This document shows positions 7,547-16,374 of a stretch of 17,258 bases of DNA, piece after piece. Made by a program: the position numbers and the translations under genes. The notes below the pieces were generated by a model that worked only from the letters and a program-made list of their open reading frames with translations, did no database searches and was not told the origin of the DNA. Location of the stretch: NCBI GenBank assembly GCA_946479335.1, contig CAMLFP010000078.1, forward strand, positions 1 to 17,258. The letters run 5' to 3'. The DNA comes from an uncultured Archangium sp. GTDB taxonomy: Bacteria; Myxococcota; Myxococcia; Myxococcales; Myxococcaceae. Each line of letters starts with the position of its first letter. Positions within the stretch are counted from its first letter, which is position 1.

Positions 7547-7619
7547 AGCGGCGGAAGGGATTCGAACCCTCGACCCCAAGCTTGGGAAGCTTGTGCTCTA
7601 CCAACTGAGCTACCACCGC
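7547..7619 (-). tRNA. tRNA-Gly (anticodon CCC)
   Basis: A 73-nt cloverleaf. The acceptor GCGGTGG pairs with CCGCCGC with one U-G pair. The D arm is GCTCAGTTGGTAGAGC. The anticodon stem CAAGC/GCTTG closes loop TTCCCAA, giving anticodon CCC at 7586-7584, which reads GGG. The T arm is GAGGGTTCGAATCCCTT. The discriminator is U at 7547, as expected for bacterial tRNA-Gly, and no CCA is encoded. It is the first gene of the two-tRNA operon; its 5' end lies about 8 nt after the predicted transcription start. Confidence 0.97.
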
Positions 7620-7633
7620 GAACTGCGCGGCGC

Positions 7634-7661
7634 TCTTTACCCAGAACCGCCGACGCGTCAA
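7634..7661 (-). promoter_or_regulatory. Housekeeping-sigma promoter of the tRNA operon
   Basis: On the minus strand TTGACG (7661-7656) and TAAAGA (7639-7634) are separated by 16 bp, a good match to sigma-70-type -35 and -10 boxes. The predicted transcription start is near 7627, just upstream of the tRNA-Gly 5' end at 7619. This is the clearest promoter in the window. Confidence 0.65.
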
Positions 7662-7671
7662 CGACTTCAAC

Positions 7672-7700
7672 CTGACTTGCGCGGCGCTTTTGGCTACAGC
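7672..7700 (+). promoter_or_regulatory. Weak candidate promoter of the yciO-xerD-FGE operon
   Basis: CTGACT (7672-7677) and TACAGC (7695-7700) are 17 bp apart, with modest matches to the -35 and -10 consensus. The predicted start would lie only a few bases before the ATG at 7711, which has no Shine-Dalgarno, so the message could be leaderless or nearly so. It overlaps the region upstream of the divergent tRNA promoter. Low confidence. Confidence 0.3.
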
Positions 7701-7710
7701 GCGCCCACCC

Positions 7711-8331
7711 ATGGCGTCCGCTCCCATTCTCGAGGTCGACCCCGTTCACCCCCAGCCGCGCGCCGTCGAGCGCGCCGCGAAGGTGCTCGAAGACGGTGGC
7801 CTCATCGCCTACCCCACCGACACGTATTACGGCATCGGCTGCGACCTCTTCTCGAAGAAGGCCATCGACCGCCTCTACGGCGTCAAGAACCGCGACCGCA
7901 AGAAGCCGCTCGCCTTCCTCTGCCCCGACCTCTCCGACGTCGCCCGCTACGCCAAGGTGTCGAACTTCGCGTACCGCACCATGAAGCAGCTCACCCCCGG
8001 GCCGTTCACCTTCGTGCTCGAGGCCACCAGGCTCGTGCCCGACATGATGCAGAGCAAACAGAAGCAGGTCGGTATCCGCGTGCCGCAGGCGCCGCTGATG
8101 CTCGCCATCGCCGCGAAGCTGGGGCGCCCCATCGTCACCACCTCCGCCACCGATATGGACGGCAACGCCCTCATCGACGCCAAGGCGATCAAGGAGGAGC
8201 TCGGCAACCGGCTCGACCTGATCCTCGACGGCGGCGTGCAGATGGCCGAAGCCTCGACCGTGGTCTCGCTCATCGATGATCAGCTCGAGGTGCTCCGTCA
8301 GGGCAAGGGCATCTTGATGATGGAGACCTGA
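7711..8331 (+). CDS. YciO/Sua5/YrdC-family protein (L-threonylcarbamoyladenylate synthase type)
   Basis: A 206-residue single YrdC domain. Family members bind L-threonine, bicarbonate and ATP; TsaC/Sua5 make threonylcarbamoyl-AMP for the t6A modification of tRNA. The opening EVDPVHPQP, the YPTDTYYGIGCDL loop, LTPGPFTFVLEAT and VGIRVPQAP match the YciO subgroup most closely, and the length equals that of E. coli YciO. Unlike E. coli YciO it keeps the K-x-R pair of TsaC/Sua5 (K59, R61), but the usual S-x-N is S145-A-T147. The start is ATG 7711; an in-frame TTG at 7690 is less likely because conservation begins after the ATG. It is the first gene of an operon, with xerD starting 2 nt after its stop. 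Whether it supports t6A synthesis or has the less defined YciO role is open. Confidence 0.87.
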   Translation: MASAPILEVDPVHPQPRAVERAAKVLEDGGLIAYPTDTYYGIGCDLFSKKAIDRLYGVKNRDRKKPLAFLCPDLSDVARYAKVSNFAYRTMKQLTPGPFTFVLEATRLVPDMMQSKQKQVGIRVPQAPLMLAIAAKLGRPIVTTSATDMDGNALIDAKAIKEELGNRLDLILDGGVQMAEASTVVSLIDDQLEVLRQGKGILMMET

Positions 8332-8333
8332 GG

Positions 8334-9235
<902 letters not shown>

Positions 9236-9239
<4 letters not shown>

Positions 9240-10069
9240 GCCTCCTCGCGCTGGTGCTCGCCGCCGCGCCGTTGGTGAGCCTCGACGGCGGGTCGTTCGT
9301 GATGGGCCGCGAGCTCACCGCGCACGACGACGAGAAGCCGCCGCACACGGTGCGACTCCGCGCGTTCGAGATTGAGGAGACGCTGGTCACCACCGCCGAC
9401 TTCCGCGCCTTCGTCGAGGCCACGCACTTCCAGACCTCGGCGGAGCGCGCCGGCTTCGGCATGGTCGCCGTCGAGGGTCTGAAGGAATGGGAGTGGCAGC
9501 CGGTGAAGGGCGCGACCTGGCGGCACCCGTTCGGCCCCGCGCACCCGGAGCTGGTCATCGCCGACGACTGGCCGGTGACGATGGTGAGCTGGCGCGACGC
9601 CGCGGCGTACTGCGCGTGGCAGCAGCGGCGGCTCCCGACGGAGGCCGAGTGGGAGTTCGCGATGCGCGCGGGCGCCACGACGCGCTTCCCCTGGGGTGAC
9701 TTCCCGACGCGCGACAACGGGAAGCCGGGCCTCAACTACTGGCAGGGCTGGCACACGAAGAACGAGCGCAAAGACGGCTACCTCTATCTCTCCCCGGTGC
9801 GCGCGTTCCCGCCCAACGCGTTCGGCCTTTATGATCCGGTGGGCAACGTCTGGCAGTACACCGCCGACTGGTACGCCGCCGACACCTACGCGCGCGATGC
9901 CGCCGGCGTCACCGACCCGCGCGGCCCGAGCGACGGCACGCTGAAGGTCACGCGCGGCGGCTCCTGGTGGTGCAGCCAGAAGGCGTGCGCGGGCTATGGC
10001 CTCTTCGCGCGCGGCAAGACGAAGCCCGACGCCGCGTACAACAACGTCGGCTTTCGCTGCGCGCGTTGA
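9236..10069 (+). CDS. Exported formylglycine-generating-enzyme (FGE/SUMF1) family protein with both active-site cysteines
   Basis: A 277-residue protein. The first about 12 residues (MSLLALVLAAAP) are a short hydrophobic N-terminus, probably a signal peptide or anchor. The rest is one FGE-sulfatase domain: GGSFVMG near the start, WPVTMVSWRDAAAYC and RLPTEAEWEFAMRAG in the middle, then DPVGNVWQYTADWY, RGGSWWC and NVGFRCAR at the end. The copper-binding catalytic pair of true FGEs, two cysteines five residues apart, is present (C246 and C251 in WWCSQKAC). Many family members with other jobs lack it. FGE oxidises the cysteine of a CxPxR motif in sulfatases to formylglycine, but no sulfatase gene lies in the window. 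The GTG start overlaps the xerD stop by 4 nt. It could instead be a non-sulfatase oxidase of the same fold. Confidence 0.88.
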
Positions 10070-10096
10070 GCGTCACCGTCGCGGGGCATTTTTTCG

Positions 10097-10113
10097 TTCT
10101 CAACAGTCGAGAA
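10097..10113. repeat. Short inverted repeat TTCTC-N7-GAGAA upstream of the barrel-metzincin operon
   Basis: Perfect 5-bp arms (10097-10101 and 10109-10113) flank 7 nt, and a second match, GTTCT at 10096 with AGAAC at 10120, overlaps it. It sits 55-70 bp before the ATG, just downstream of a T6 run, in AT-richer DNA than its surroundings. It may be a regulator site; the arms are short enough to be chance. Confidence 0.3.
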
Positions 10114-10137
10114 TCACGAAGAACACACTGGCCCACC

Positions 10138-10152
10138 CGGCACGCTTCGTGC
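10138..10152 (+). promoter_or_regulatory. Sigma-54-like -24/-12 candidate
   Basis: GGCACG-CTTC-GTGC (10139-10152) keeps the GG and GC dinucleotides separated by exactly 10 nt and matches the TGGCACG-N4-TTGC consensus except at the flanking bases (C for the first T, G for the first T of TTGC). The predicted start would be near 10164, only 5 nt before the ATG, which is unusually short for this promoter class. A start at the ATG from a TAGGCG-like -10 is an alternative. Low confidence. Confidence 0.3.
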
Positions 10153-10168
10153 TCTTAGGCGCGCCCCA

Positions 10169-11296
10169 ATGCGTTCCGGTTCACGATTCCGCCACTCCAT
10201 TGCGACATTCGGCCGTCGCTGCGCCGCGATCCTCACGGTCGGCGTTAGCTCACTGGCAGCGGCGCAGGCCGTCCCTTCCATCGGTAAGGCAGAAGGCTCC
10301 GCTGCCAACGACAAGGTGCCGTGGCGCGGCTCGCAGATCAGCTACGGCATCGCGGCCTCGGCGCTGACCTTCACGCCCGACTACGTGGAGCCCGGCGCGC
10401 CGACCTCCCCCGACGCCCCGCGCGGCGTGTACATGTACAACCCGTACGTGGGGCACCGCCTCGGCATCATGCCGGAGTGGCACTTCAACGATCAGTTCTA
10501 CATCGGCGGCCGCTTCTTCTTGAGCCAGGAGTTCACGCTCTCCGACACCACGACGTACAAGAACGAGTTCGAGCCGTCTGACCTGTGGCTCGACGCCGCG
10601 TGGGCCGGGTGGAAGGAGCCGAACACCGGTATCAAGATGTCGGGCTCGCTGCGCTTCGCGCTGCCGACCTCCAAGGGCTCGCAGGCGGTGGGCCGCATCA
10701 TGAACATCGGCCCGGGCCTCAACCTCTCGCGCGCCTTCCCGGTGATGTCGGGGCTGATCCTCGGGTACGGCACGCGCTTCACCTACCGCTTCAACCGCTT
10801 CCAGACGGCGCAGAACCAGGGGCCGAGCATCACCGCGTGTGGCACCGGCACGGCGAACGCCGACGTCGACTGCCCGTCGATCACCAGCACCGGCACCCGC
10901 GCGTCGCAGTTCGACTTCTTCCACGGCCCGAGCATCGTGTTCCTCCCGCACGAGCGCGTGACGGTCTACCTGGGCTTCTACATGCAGTACGCCTACCTGC
11001 CGAAGCTCTCGCAGGCCACGACCGATCAGAACGGTCAGCCGGTGCCTGAGCTGAGCCTCCACACCGACACCACCGGCCCGCAGTGGCGCAACTTCTGGGG
11101 CGCCAGCGTCTCGGTGACCTACCAGGCGTGGGACACCGTGGGCTTCACGCTCGGCGCGTTCAGCTTCGATTCGCAGCTCGACACGCAGGGCCGCTACCGC
11201 TTCCCCATCTTCAACCGCAGCACCGTGGTGTCCATCGACATGTCGGTCGACATCGAATCCTTCATCCGCAACGTCAAGCCCAAGGAGAAGTCATGA
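10169..11296 (+). CDS. Predicted outer-membrane beta-barrel protein
   Basis: A 375-residue protein of no family I can name. It has a positively charged start, a hydrophobic stretch (AAILTVGVSSLAAAQA, about residues 19-34) and an AxA-type site near residue 34, which together form a Sec signal peptide. The mature part is full of alternating aromatic/hydrophobic beta-strand patterns separated by polar loops, such as YIGGRFFLSQEFTL, GLILGYGTRFTYRFNRF and VTVYLGFYMQYAYL, with the last strands near FNRSTVVSIDMSVDIE. This is typical of an outer-membrane barrel. Two cysteines in one loop (ITACGTGTANADVDC) may form a disulphide. The start ATG 10169 has no Shine-Dalgarno. Its TGA overlaps the ATG of the next gene (ATGA), so barrel and metalloprotease lipoprotein are coupled. 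It may transport, anchor or display that protease; this is inference from the gene pair. Confidence 0.75.
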   Translation: MRSGSRFRHSIATFGRRCAAILTVGVSSLAAAQAVPSIGKAEGSAANDKVPWRGSQISYGIAASALTFTPDYVEPGAPTSPDAPRGVYMYNPYVGHRLGIMPEWHFNDQFYIGGRFFLSQEFTLSDTTTYKNEFEPSDLWLDAAWAGWKEPNTGIKMSGSLRFALPTSKGSQAVGRIMNIGPGLNLSRAFPVMSGLILGYGTRFTYRFNRFQTAQNQGPSITACGTGTANADVDCPSITSTGTRASQFDFFHGPSIVFLPHERVTVYLGFYMQYAYLPKLSQATTDQNGQPVPELSLHTDTTGPQWRNFWGASVSVTYQAWDTVGFTLGAFSFDSQLDTQGRYRFPIFNRSTVVSIDMSVDIESFIRNVKPKEKS

Positions 11297-14200
11297 GTCG
11301 TTTCACCGTTCACCACGTCGCGCTGGCTGCGGCGCTGGTCTTCGCGGCCTGCGCAAAGCCCGAAGGTGTCATCAACCGCGTCCAGCCCAACTACTACGAC
11401 AAGTCGTTCTTCGTCGGGCAGGACTACGAAGGCGTGCAGGACGACCCGGAGTTCTACAGCCGCGGCACGCTGGTCGACGTCGGCTACGGCGCTGGGCAAG
11501 ACGGCCTCTTCACCTCCACCTACGCGCAGCAGGTCTCGCGCGTGAAGTGGGAGGTCACCGAGACCATGCTCATCGGCCGCCTGGCGTATGAGCGCATCGC
11601 CGACTCCGACGGCAAGGGCATCAGCAAGGCCACGCAAGACGGCATCGTGGTCGCCGCGTACCCCATCACCCGGCACTTCGACATCGCCCGTGACTACAAC
11701 CCCAACACCGGCGAGCAGACCAACGTCATCCTCGAGAACACGACTGACCGCCCGTGGAACAAGCGCCAGTACATCCGCGTCGACTGGTCGAAGAACCTCT
11801 CGACCGACAACTACGACTACGACACGTTGAGCATGATCGGCGTCATCGGCGGCATCACCTACGAGCCGATGGCCTACGACATCACCGACCCCAACGCTGA
11901 AGACGCGCCGCACATCGACGTGGCGAACGGCTACCTCGACATCACCAACAAGGCCTTCGCCAAGCCCGGCGTGATCGACCTCTCGTACCTCGGGTGGGAT
12001 GGCGTCAACAGCTACCCCGCGTGCTTCCTCGACGCCGACGTGGGCGGCGGCACCGCGCCCACCACGCAGTGCAGCCCCATCGAGCTGACCATTCGCCAGT
12101 CGTTCAAGAAGGTCACCGACAACGACTACGAGCCCGCCGACTGGGACGGCCGCCGTTTCCAGGCGTTCGGCGCGTTCACCACCGACCGCAAGGGCTACGC
12201 GCGCAACTACGGCATGACCGACACGCAGTGGCACCGCTTCATCAGCCGCTACAACCTCTGGGAGCGCAGCCACTACTACAGCGACCCCGCGAAGATGACG
12301 GGCGCCGTGGAGTGCTTCACCGACTCCACCACCCCCGCGGGCAAGGACCCGCACCGCGACGAGAACGGCGACGGCACCGATGACGAGTGCGCCAGCGTCG
12401 GCGCGGGCTCGGTGTGCGACACCTTCAAGCAGAAGTGCACCCTGCCCTACGCCCAGCGCAAGTCGAAGCCGGTGGTATGGTTCTACGGCGACGGCAGCAA
12501 CCCCGACTACTTCGACAGCACCCGCGCCGCCGCCCACGAGTGGGACGTCGCGCTGCGCGTGGCCGTGCAGTCGGCGCGCTACGCCGAGTGCGTGCGCACC
12601 CAGGCGGGCAACTGCCAGGAGCGCTTCCCCATGTACTTCGGCCAGCAGGACGACAACGACCAGGTCATCGCCCTCGCCAAGGAGGTCGACGACTGCCGTG
12701 AGGGCCTGCTGAGCGCCGGCGCCACGAACTGCGAAGCGCTCGCCGACTCGCTGGGCCAGCAGCGCGGCCTCGACGCGGCGCTCATCGCGTTCGCCAAGCA
12801 GCCCGAGATGCTCGTGCTCTGCCACAGCCCCGTGGAGGCCGGTGACCCGGCCGCGTGCCCGTCGCCCCGTCTCCCCGCCGACATCTCGGCGCTCGACTGC
12901 TTCGCGGCGCGCCTCGCGGGCGATCGCGACTCCGCCACCGCGCAGGCCTGCAAGGCGGCGGTGTCGGCCCGCAACGGCGACCTCCGCTACAACACCGTGA
13001 ACGTCATCACCGCGCCGCAGACGCCGTCGCCGTGGGGCATCATGGTCGACGCCGATGACCCGACCTCCGGCGAGAAGATCGTCGCCAGCATCAACGTGTG
13101 GTCGCACGTCACCGACCTCGCCAGCCAGCAGCTCATCGACACCGCGCGCTACATCAAGGGCGAGCTGACCACCGCCGACGTCACCGAAGGCACCTACGTG
13201 CGTGACTGGGCGGCGGCGGCGCGCAACGCCTCGCGCGGCGGCGCCCAGCCCCTGCTGAGCGACGATCAGCGCCTCGAGCTCATCGCCAAGTCGATCGGCT
13301 TCAAGGGCACCCTGCAGGACTTCAAGTCGGGCCTCGCGAACTACCGCACCAGCTCCATCCGCGCGCAGAGCAAGCAGCTCGTGGCGAAGATGAAGTCGGT
13401 GCGCTTCGACGCGCGGGCCCCGGCCACCAGCGCCCCGGCGCACAACGCCCGCCGCGTGCGCGCGCTCAACACCACCACCGAGGCGGCGCTGACCACCCCG
13501 GCGATGATGGAGCTCGCGGGTCTGCGCGGCGCCAACGCGGCGCTGCCGGAGAACCTGCGCCTGGCGATGGCCTCCCCGCTGCGCGGCGCCAACCCCAACA
13601 TCGACCGTGAGATGAAGCGCCGCCGCGAGCTGGCCTACGCCGAGCGCGGCTCGTGCGTGCTCAACGAGGCCCCGGCCCCGCTGGCCACGGCCGACGTGTC
13701 CGACCTCCTCGAGGCGAAGTTCGGCGCCTTCAACCCCGCCGACGACAAGGTCACCCAGAACGCGCGCGCCGAGAAGATGCGCAAGTACGTCGCGTACAAG
13801 TACAACTACGCGGTGCTGGCGCACGAGATGGGCCACTCCATGGGCCTGCGCCACAACTTCGTGAGCTCGGCCGACCCCATCAACTACCGCCCGCAGTACT
13901 GGCAGCTGCGCACCAACGACGGCACCGCGCCGCTGTGCACCGGTGTCGACCCCACGGGCGCCTGCGTCGGTGGCCGTTGGCAGGACCCGATGAACGAGAT
14001 CGAGCACACCAACCTGCTGCCGATGTTCATGCAGTCGACGGTGATGGACTACCCGGGTGAGACCACGCAAGACATGATGGGCCTCGGCGCGTACGACTTC
14101 GCCGCGGCGCGCATGTTCTACGCCGACGTCACCTCGGTGGTGACCGACCCCACGATGTTCGCGGGCTCCGGCCTCGCGGCCGGCCTCATCGGCCAGCTCG

Positions 14201-16047
14201 ACAACTTCGGCGGCATCACCGGTATCCAGTACCAGGTGGGCACGCCGGGCAACGAAGTGCGCCTCCACTACTCGGCGCTCCAGCAGAACTACAAGCTGGT
14301 GCGTGACTGCACCGAGGTGGCCGACCCGACCATCTACAAGCCGGCGACGTGGAACGAGGAGACCATGGGCACGTGGCACCCGGTGCTCGACGGTCTGATC
14401 GTGAAGGCCGGCGCGACGTACACGCACTGCCGCCAGATCCCCGTCGATTACATCAACTGGCGCTCGCTGCACGAGCCGACGGAGGCGCAGGGCACCTCGC
14501 AGGACGCCGTCAGCGTGGTCGACCCGTACAACCGCGTGCGCTTCCCCTACGGGTTCGCCAGCGACAACTGGGCTGACACCGGCAACCTCTCGGTGTTCCG
14601 CCATGACAACGGTGGCGACGCGTACGAGCTGTTCGACTTCCTGATCACCACGCAGGAGATGAACCACATCTTCGACAACTACCGCCGCAACCGGAACACG
14701 TTCTCGGTGCGCTCGTCGTCGAACCGCACCAAGGAGCGCTACAACGAGAAGATGCGTGACGCCGCGAAGGGCCTCGGGCTCTACGCGAACCTGTACCGCG
14801 ACTTCTCGGCGAACTCCGGCTACGAGTTCGAGTCGCTGTGGGCGTTCTTCATCGGCGATGAGTTCGCTGACAGCTACCTCGCGGCGGGTCTCGCGTTCGA
14901 TCACTTCGCGCGGCAGACGGCGCGCCCGGAGCCCGGCCCGCACCAGCTGGTCGACGGCGTTCTGCGCTCGCACAGCACGCTGGCCAACTACGACGTGACC
15001 GACGTCAGCATCCCCAACGGGGCGTCGGGCTACTTCCGCAACGTGACCTTCGGCGGCCGCCTCGTGGAGAACACGCTGTCGACCACCAACGGTGACTACG
15101 ACAGCGAGTACACGATGAACGCCGGCAGCTACTACGACAAGGCGTGGGTGCCGCTGATGATGACGGAGTCGGAAGACAACTTCATCTCGGCGACCCTCCC
15201 CGACTTCGTCGACGCGCGCTACCGCTCGGTGTCGATGGCCGACGTCTTCCCCGATGGGTTCCGCCGCTGGCTGGGCAACAACCTGACGGGCGACGACTTC
15301 ATCAAGGGCCCGCGCGTCGCGGCCGCCACCTCCGGCAAGCCGCTGCTCGACAACGACGGCTACCCGTCGGCGGGCGTGGCGTGGACCTCGTGGTGGAAGG
15401 CGAACCCCGAGTTCTGCTTCCCCAGCGTCGACTCGCTGGTGTGCGGCTCGACGCCGGCCAACACCGCGGCGGTCGACCCGCAGATCGGCTGGGAGACCCA
15501 GAAGTTCCTGATCGCGATGACGATGGAGTACCTGCCGGAGAACGCGAAGCAGAAGTGGCTGGCGCAGATGGGCATCTGGGAACTCGGGTCTGACACCGAC
15601 CCCGGCTTCGCGAACCGCATCGAGCTGCACCTGCCCAACGGCAAGGTCTACATCGCGCGCACCTACGGCAAGGAGACCATCTTCGGGAAGACCGTGCAGA
15701 AGGGCATCGCGGCGCGCATGCTCGAGTACGCCAACGGCCTGATGAAGGACGCCTACGAGGTCGAGGACGGTGACGACCTCGACAACGACGGCCAGCCCGA
15801 CTGGTACAAGCCGAAGCTGTATGACGGTCAGGTTCGCGTGAAGTACGACCCCAACATCTCGGCCATCGACGCGAACGGCTTCGGCACCACGCTGCCGCAC
15901 TGCAACGCCACCGACAACACCGAGTGCACCTGCAGCGCCAACCGCGCCTGCGTGACGCTCGACAACTACGCGGAGGTGCCGTTCTTCATGCGCCAGGCGA
16001 TGAAGGACTACGGCCTCGCCGACCCGACGATGAAGGGCATCTACTAA
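11293..16047 (+). CDS. Large lipoprotein zinc metalloprotease (Met-zincin, DUF4953-like)
   Basis: A 1584-residue protein. The signal LAAALVFAAC gives a lipobox with C20; the following Ala does not suggest inner-membrane retention, so a surface or outer-membrane location is likely. A segment near 390-420 (KPVVWFYGDG, then DYFDSTRAAAHEWDVAL) matches the conserved start of Met-zincin domains. The zinc site is complete: HEMGHSMGLRH (H844, E845, H848, H854). A Met-turn follows at VMDYP (M918). About 430 residues separate the domain start and the zinc helix, a larger spacing than I expect for the family. Two acidic calcium-binding-like loops are visible, DENGDGTDDEC (356-366) and DGDDLDNDGQPDW (about 1493-1505). 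The start ATG overlaps the upstream TGA and has AGGAG 6 nt before it. A strong terminator follows. Substrate unknown; a secreted or surface peptidase is well supported. Confidence 0.88.
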   Translation: MSRFTVHHVALAAALVFAACAKPEGVINRVQPNYYDKSFFVGQDYEGVQDDPEFYSRGTLVDVGYGAGQDGLFTSTYAQQVSRVKWEVTETMLIGRLAYERIADSDGKGISKATQDGIVVAAYPITRHFDIARDYNPNTGEQTNVILENTTDRPWNKRQYIRVDWSKNLSTDNYDYDTLSMIGVIGGITYEPMAYDITDPNAEDAPHIDVANGYLDITNKAFAKPGVIDLSYLGWDGVNSYPACFLDADVGGGTAPTTQCSPIELTIRQSFKKVTDNDYEPADWDGRRFQAFGAFTTDRKGYARNYGMTDTQWHRFISRYNLWERSHYYSDPAKMTGAVECFTDSTTPAGKDPHRDENGDGTDDECASVGAGSVCDTFKQKCTLPYAQRKSKPVVWFYGDGSNPDYFDSTRAAAHEWDVALRVAVQSARYAECVRTQAGNCQERFPMYFGQQDDNDQVIALAKEVDDCREGLLSAGATNCEALADSLGQQRGLDAALIAFAKQPEMLVLCHSPVEAGDPAACPSPRLPADISALDCFAARLAGDRDSATAQACKAAVSARNGDLRYNTVNVITAPQTPSPWGIMVDADDPTSGEKIVASINVWSHVTDLASQQLIDTARYIKGELTTADVTEGTYVRDWAAAARNASRGGAQPLLSDDQRLELIAKSIGFKGTLQDFKSGLANYRTSSIRAQSKQLVAKMKSVRFDARAPATSAPAHNARRVRALNTTTEAALTTPAMMELAGLRGANAALPENLRLAMASPLRGANPNIDREMKRRRELAYAERGSCVLNEAPAPLATADVSDLLEAKFGAFNPADDKVTQNARAEKMRKYVAYKYNYAVLAHEMGHSMGLRHNFVSSADPINYRPQYWQLRTNDGTAPLCTGVDPTGACVGGRWQDPMNEIEHTNLLPMFMQSTVMDYPGETTQDMMGLGAYDFAAARMFYADVTSVVTDPTMFAGSGLAAGLIGQLDNFGGITGIQYQVGTPGNEVRLHYSALQQNYKLVRDCTEVADPTIYKPATWNEETMGTWHPVLDGLIVKAGATYTHCRQIPVDYINWRSLHEPTEAQGTSQDAVSVVDPYNRVRFPYGFASDNWADTGNLSVFRHDNGGDAYELFDFLITTQEMNHIFDNYRRNRNTFSVRSSSNRTKERYNEKMRDAAKGLGLYANLYRDFSANSGYEFESLWAFFIGDEFADSYLAAGLAFDHFARQTARPEPGPHQLVDGVLRSHSTLANYDVTDVSIPNGASGYFRNVTFGGRLVENTLSTTNGDYDSEYTMNAGSYYDKAWVPLMMTESEDNFISATLPDFVDARYRSVSMADVFPDGFRRWLGNNLTGDDFIKGPRVAAATSGKPLLDNDGYPSAGVAWTSWWKANPEFCFPSVDSLVCGSTPANTAAVDPQIGWETQKFLIAMTMEYLPENAKQKWLAQMGIWELGSDTDPGFANRIELHLPNGKVYIARTYGKETIFGKTVQKGIAARMLEYANGLMKDAYEVEDGDDLDNDGQPDWYKPKLYDGQVRVKYDPNISAIDANGFGTTLPHCNATDNTECTCSANRACVTLDNYAEVPFFMRQAMKDYGLADPTMKGIY

Positions 16048-16073
16048 GCCCTTTCGGCTTCGGAGATCTTCGG

Positions 16074-16112
16074 CCCCTCCGGTGCTTCGCGCACCGGAGG
16101 GGTTTTGTTTTT
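16074..16112 (+). terminator. Intrinsic terminator of the barrel-metzincin operon
   Basis: A perfect 12-bp stem (CCCCTCCGGTGC, 16074-16085, with its complement at 16091-16102) closes a TTCGC loop and is followed directly by TTTTGTTTTT (16103-16112). It starts 26 nt after the metalloprotease TAA and separates it from the convergent chorismate mutase gene. The opposite strand has no T run, so it acts mainly in the plus direction. Confidence 0.93.
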
Positions 16113-16125
16113 CAGGGGTTCCGGT

Positions 16126-16374
16126 TCAGCGGAGCGCGACGCCGATCACCCGCTCGAGGATGGCGCTCACCGCGTCGCGCTGGAGGCCGAGGGCTTCGGC
16201 CTGCGCCAGCAGCCGCGCGCGGACCTGCGCTTCACGGCGCTCGTCGAGGCGCGGCACCGCGTGGGCCTGCTTCCACCGCCAGATCTCCTCAACCACCGCG
16301 GCGCGGCGGGCGAGCGTTTCAATCAGCTGGGCGTCGACGTCATCGAGTTGCGCGCGGAGCGCTTCAAGACTCAT
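16126..16374 (-). CDS. Chorismate mutase, AroQ class
   Basis: An 82-residue all-helical protein of the AroQ type, which converts chorismate to prephenate for phenylalanine and tyrosine synthesis. Active-site residues align with the E. coli P-protein mutase domain at identical spacing: R7 (R11), R24 (R28), K35 (K39), D44 (D48), R47 (R51) and E48 (E52), where E. coli numbers are in brackets. The C-terminus stops at residue 82, before the position equivalent to Q88, and the S84 equivalent is Ala, so the last turn of the final helix with its catalytic glutamine is missing. It may work less well or use a substitute residue. No signal peptide or fused domain is seen. The ATG at 16374 overlaps the last 11 nt of the upstream U32 gene, so the two are probably co-translated. 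No clear Shine-Dalgarno. Confidence 0.85.
   Translation of the reverse strand: MSLEALRAQLDDVDAQLIETLARRAAVVEEIWRWKQAHAVPRLDERREAQVRARLLAQAEALGLQRDAVSAILERVIGVALR

Noticed and set aside
10070..10096. Terminator after the FGE gene at the T6 run (10089-10094)
   Set aside because: No convincing GC stem directly precedes the T run; only weak, interrupted pairings can be drawn.
11194..15900. A 1568-codon open frame on the minus strand
   Set aside because: It is fully antisense to the metzincin gene, Val/Arg/Gly-rich and without domains; the plus-strand frame has the zinc motif, lipobox, ribosome site and terminator.
16048..16073. Repeated CTTCGG motifs before the terminator
   Set aside because: They are short, imperfect and do not form a stable separate hairpin; the adjacent 12-bp stem explains termination.
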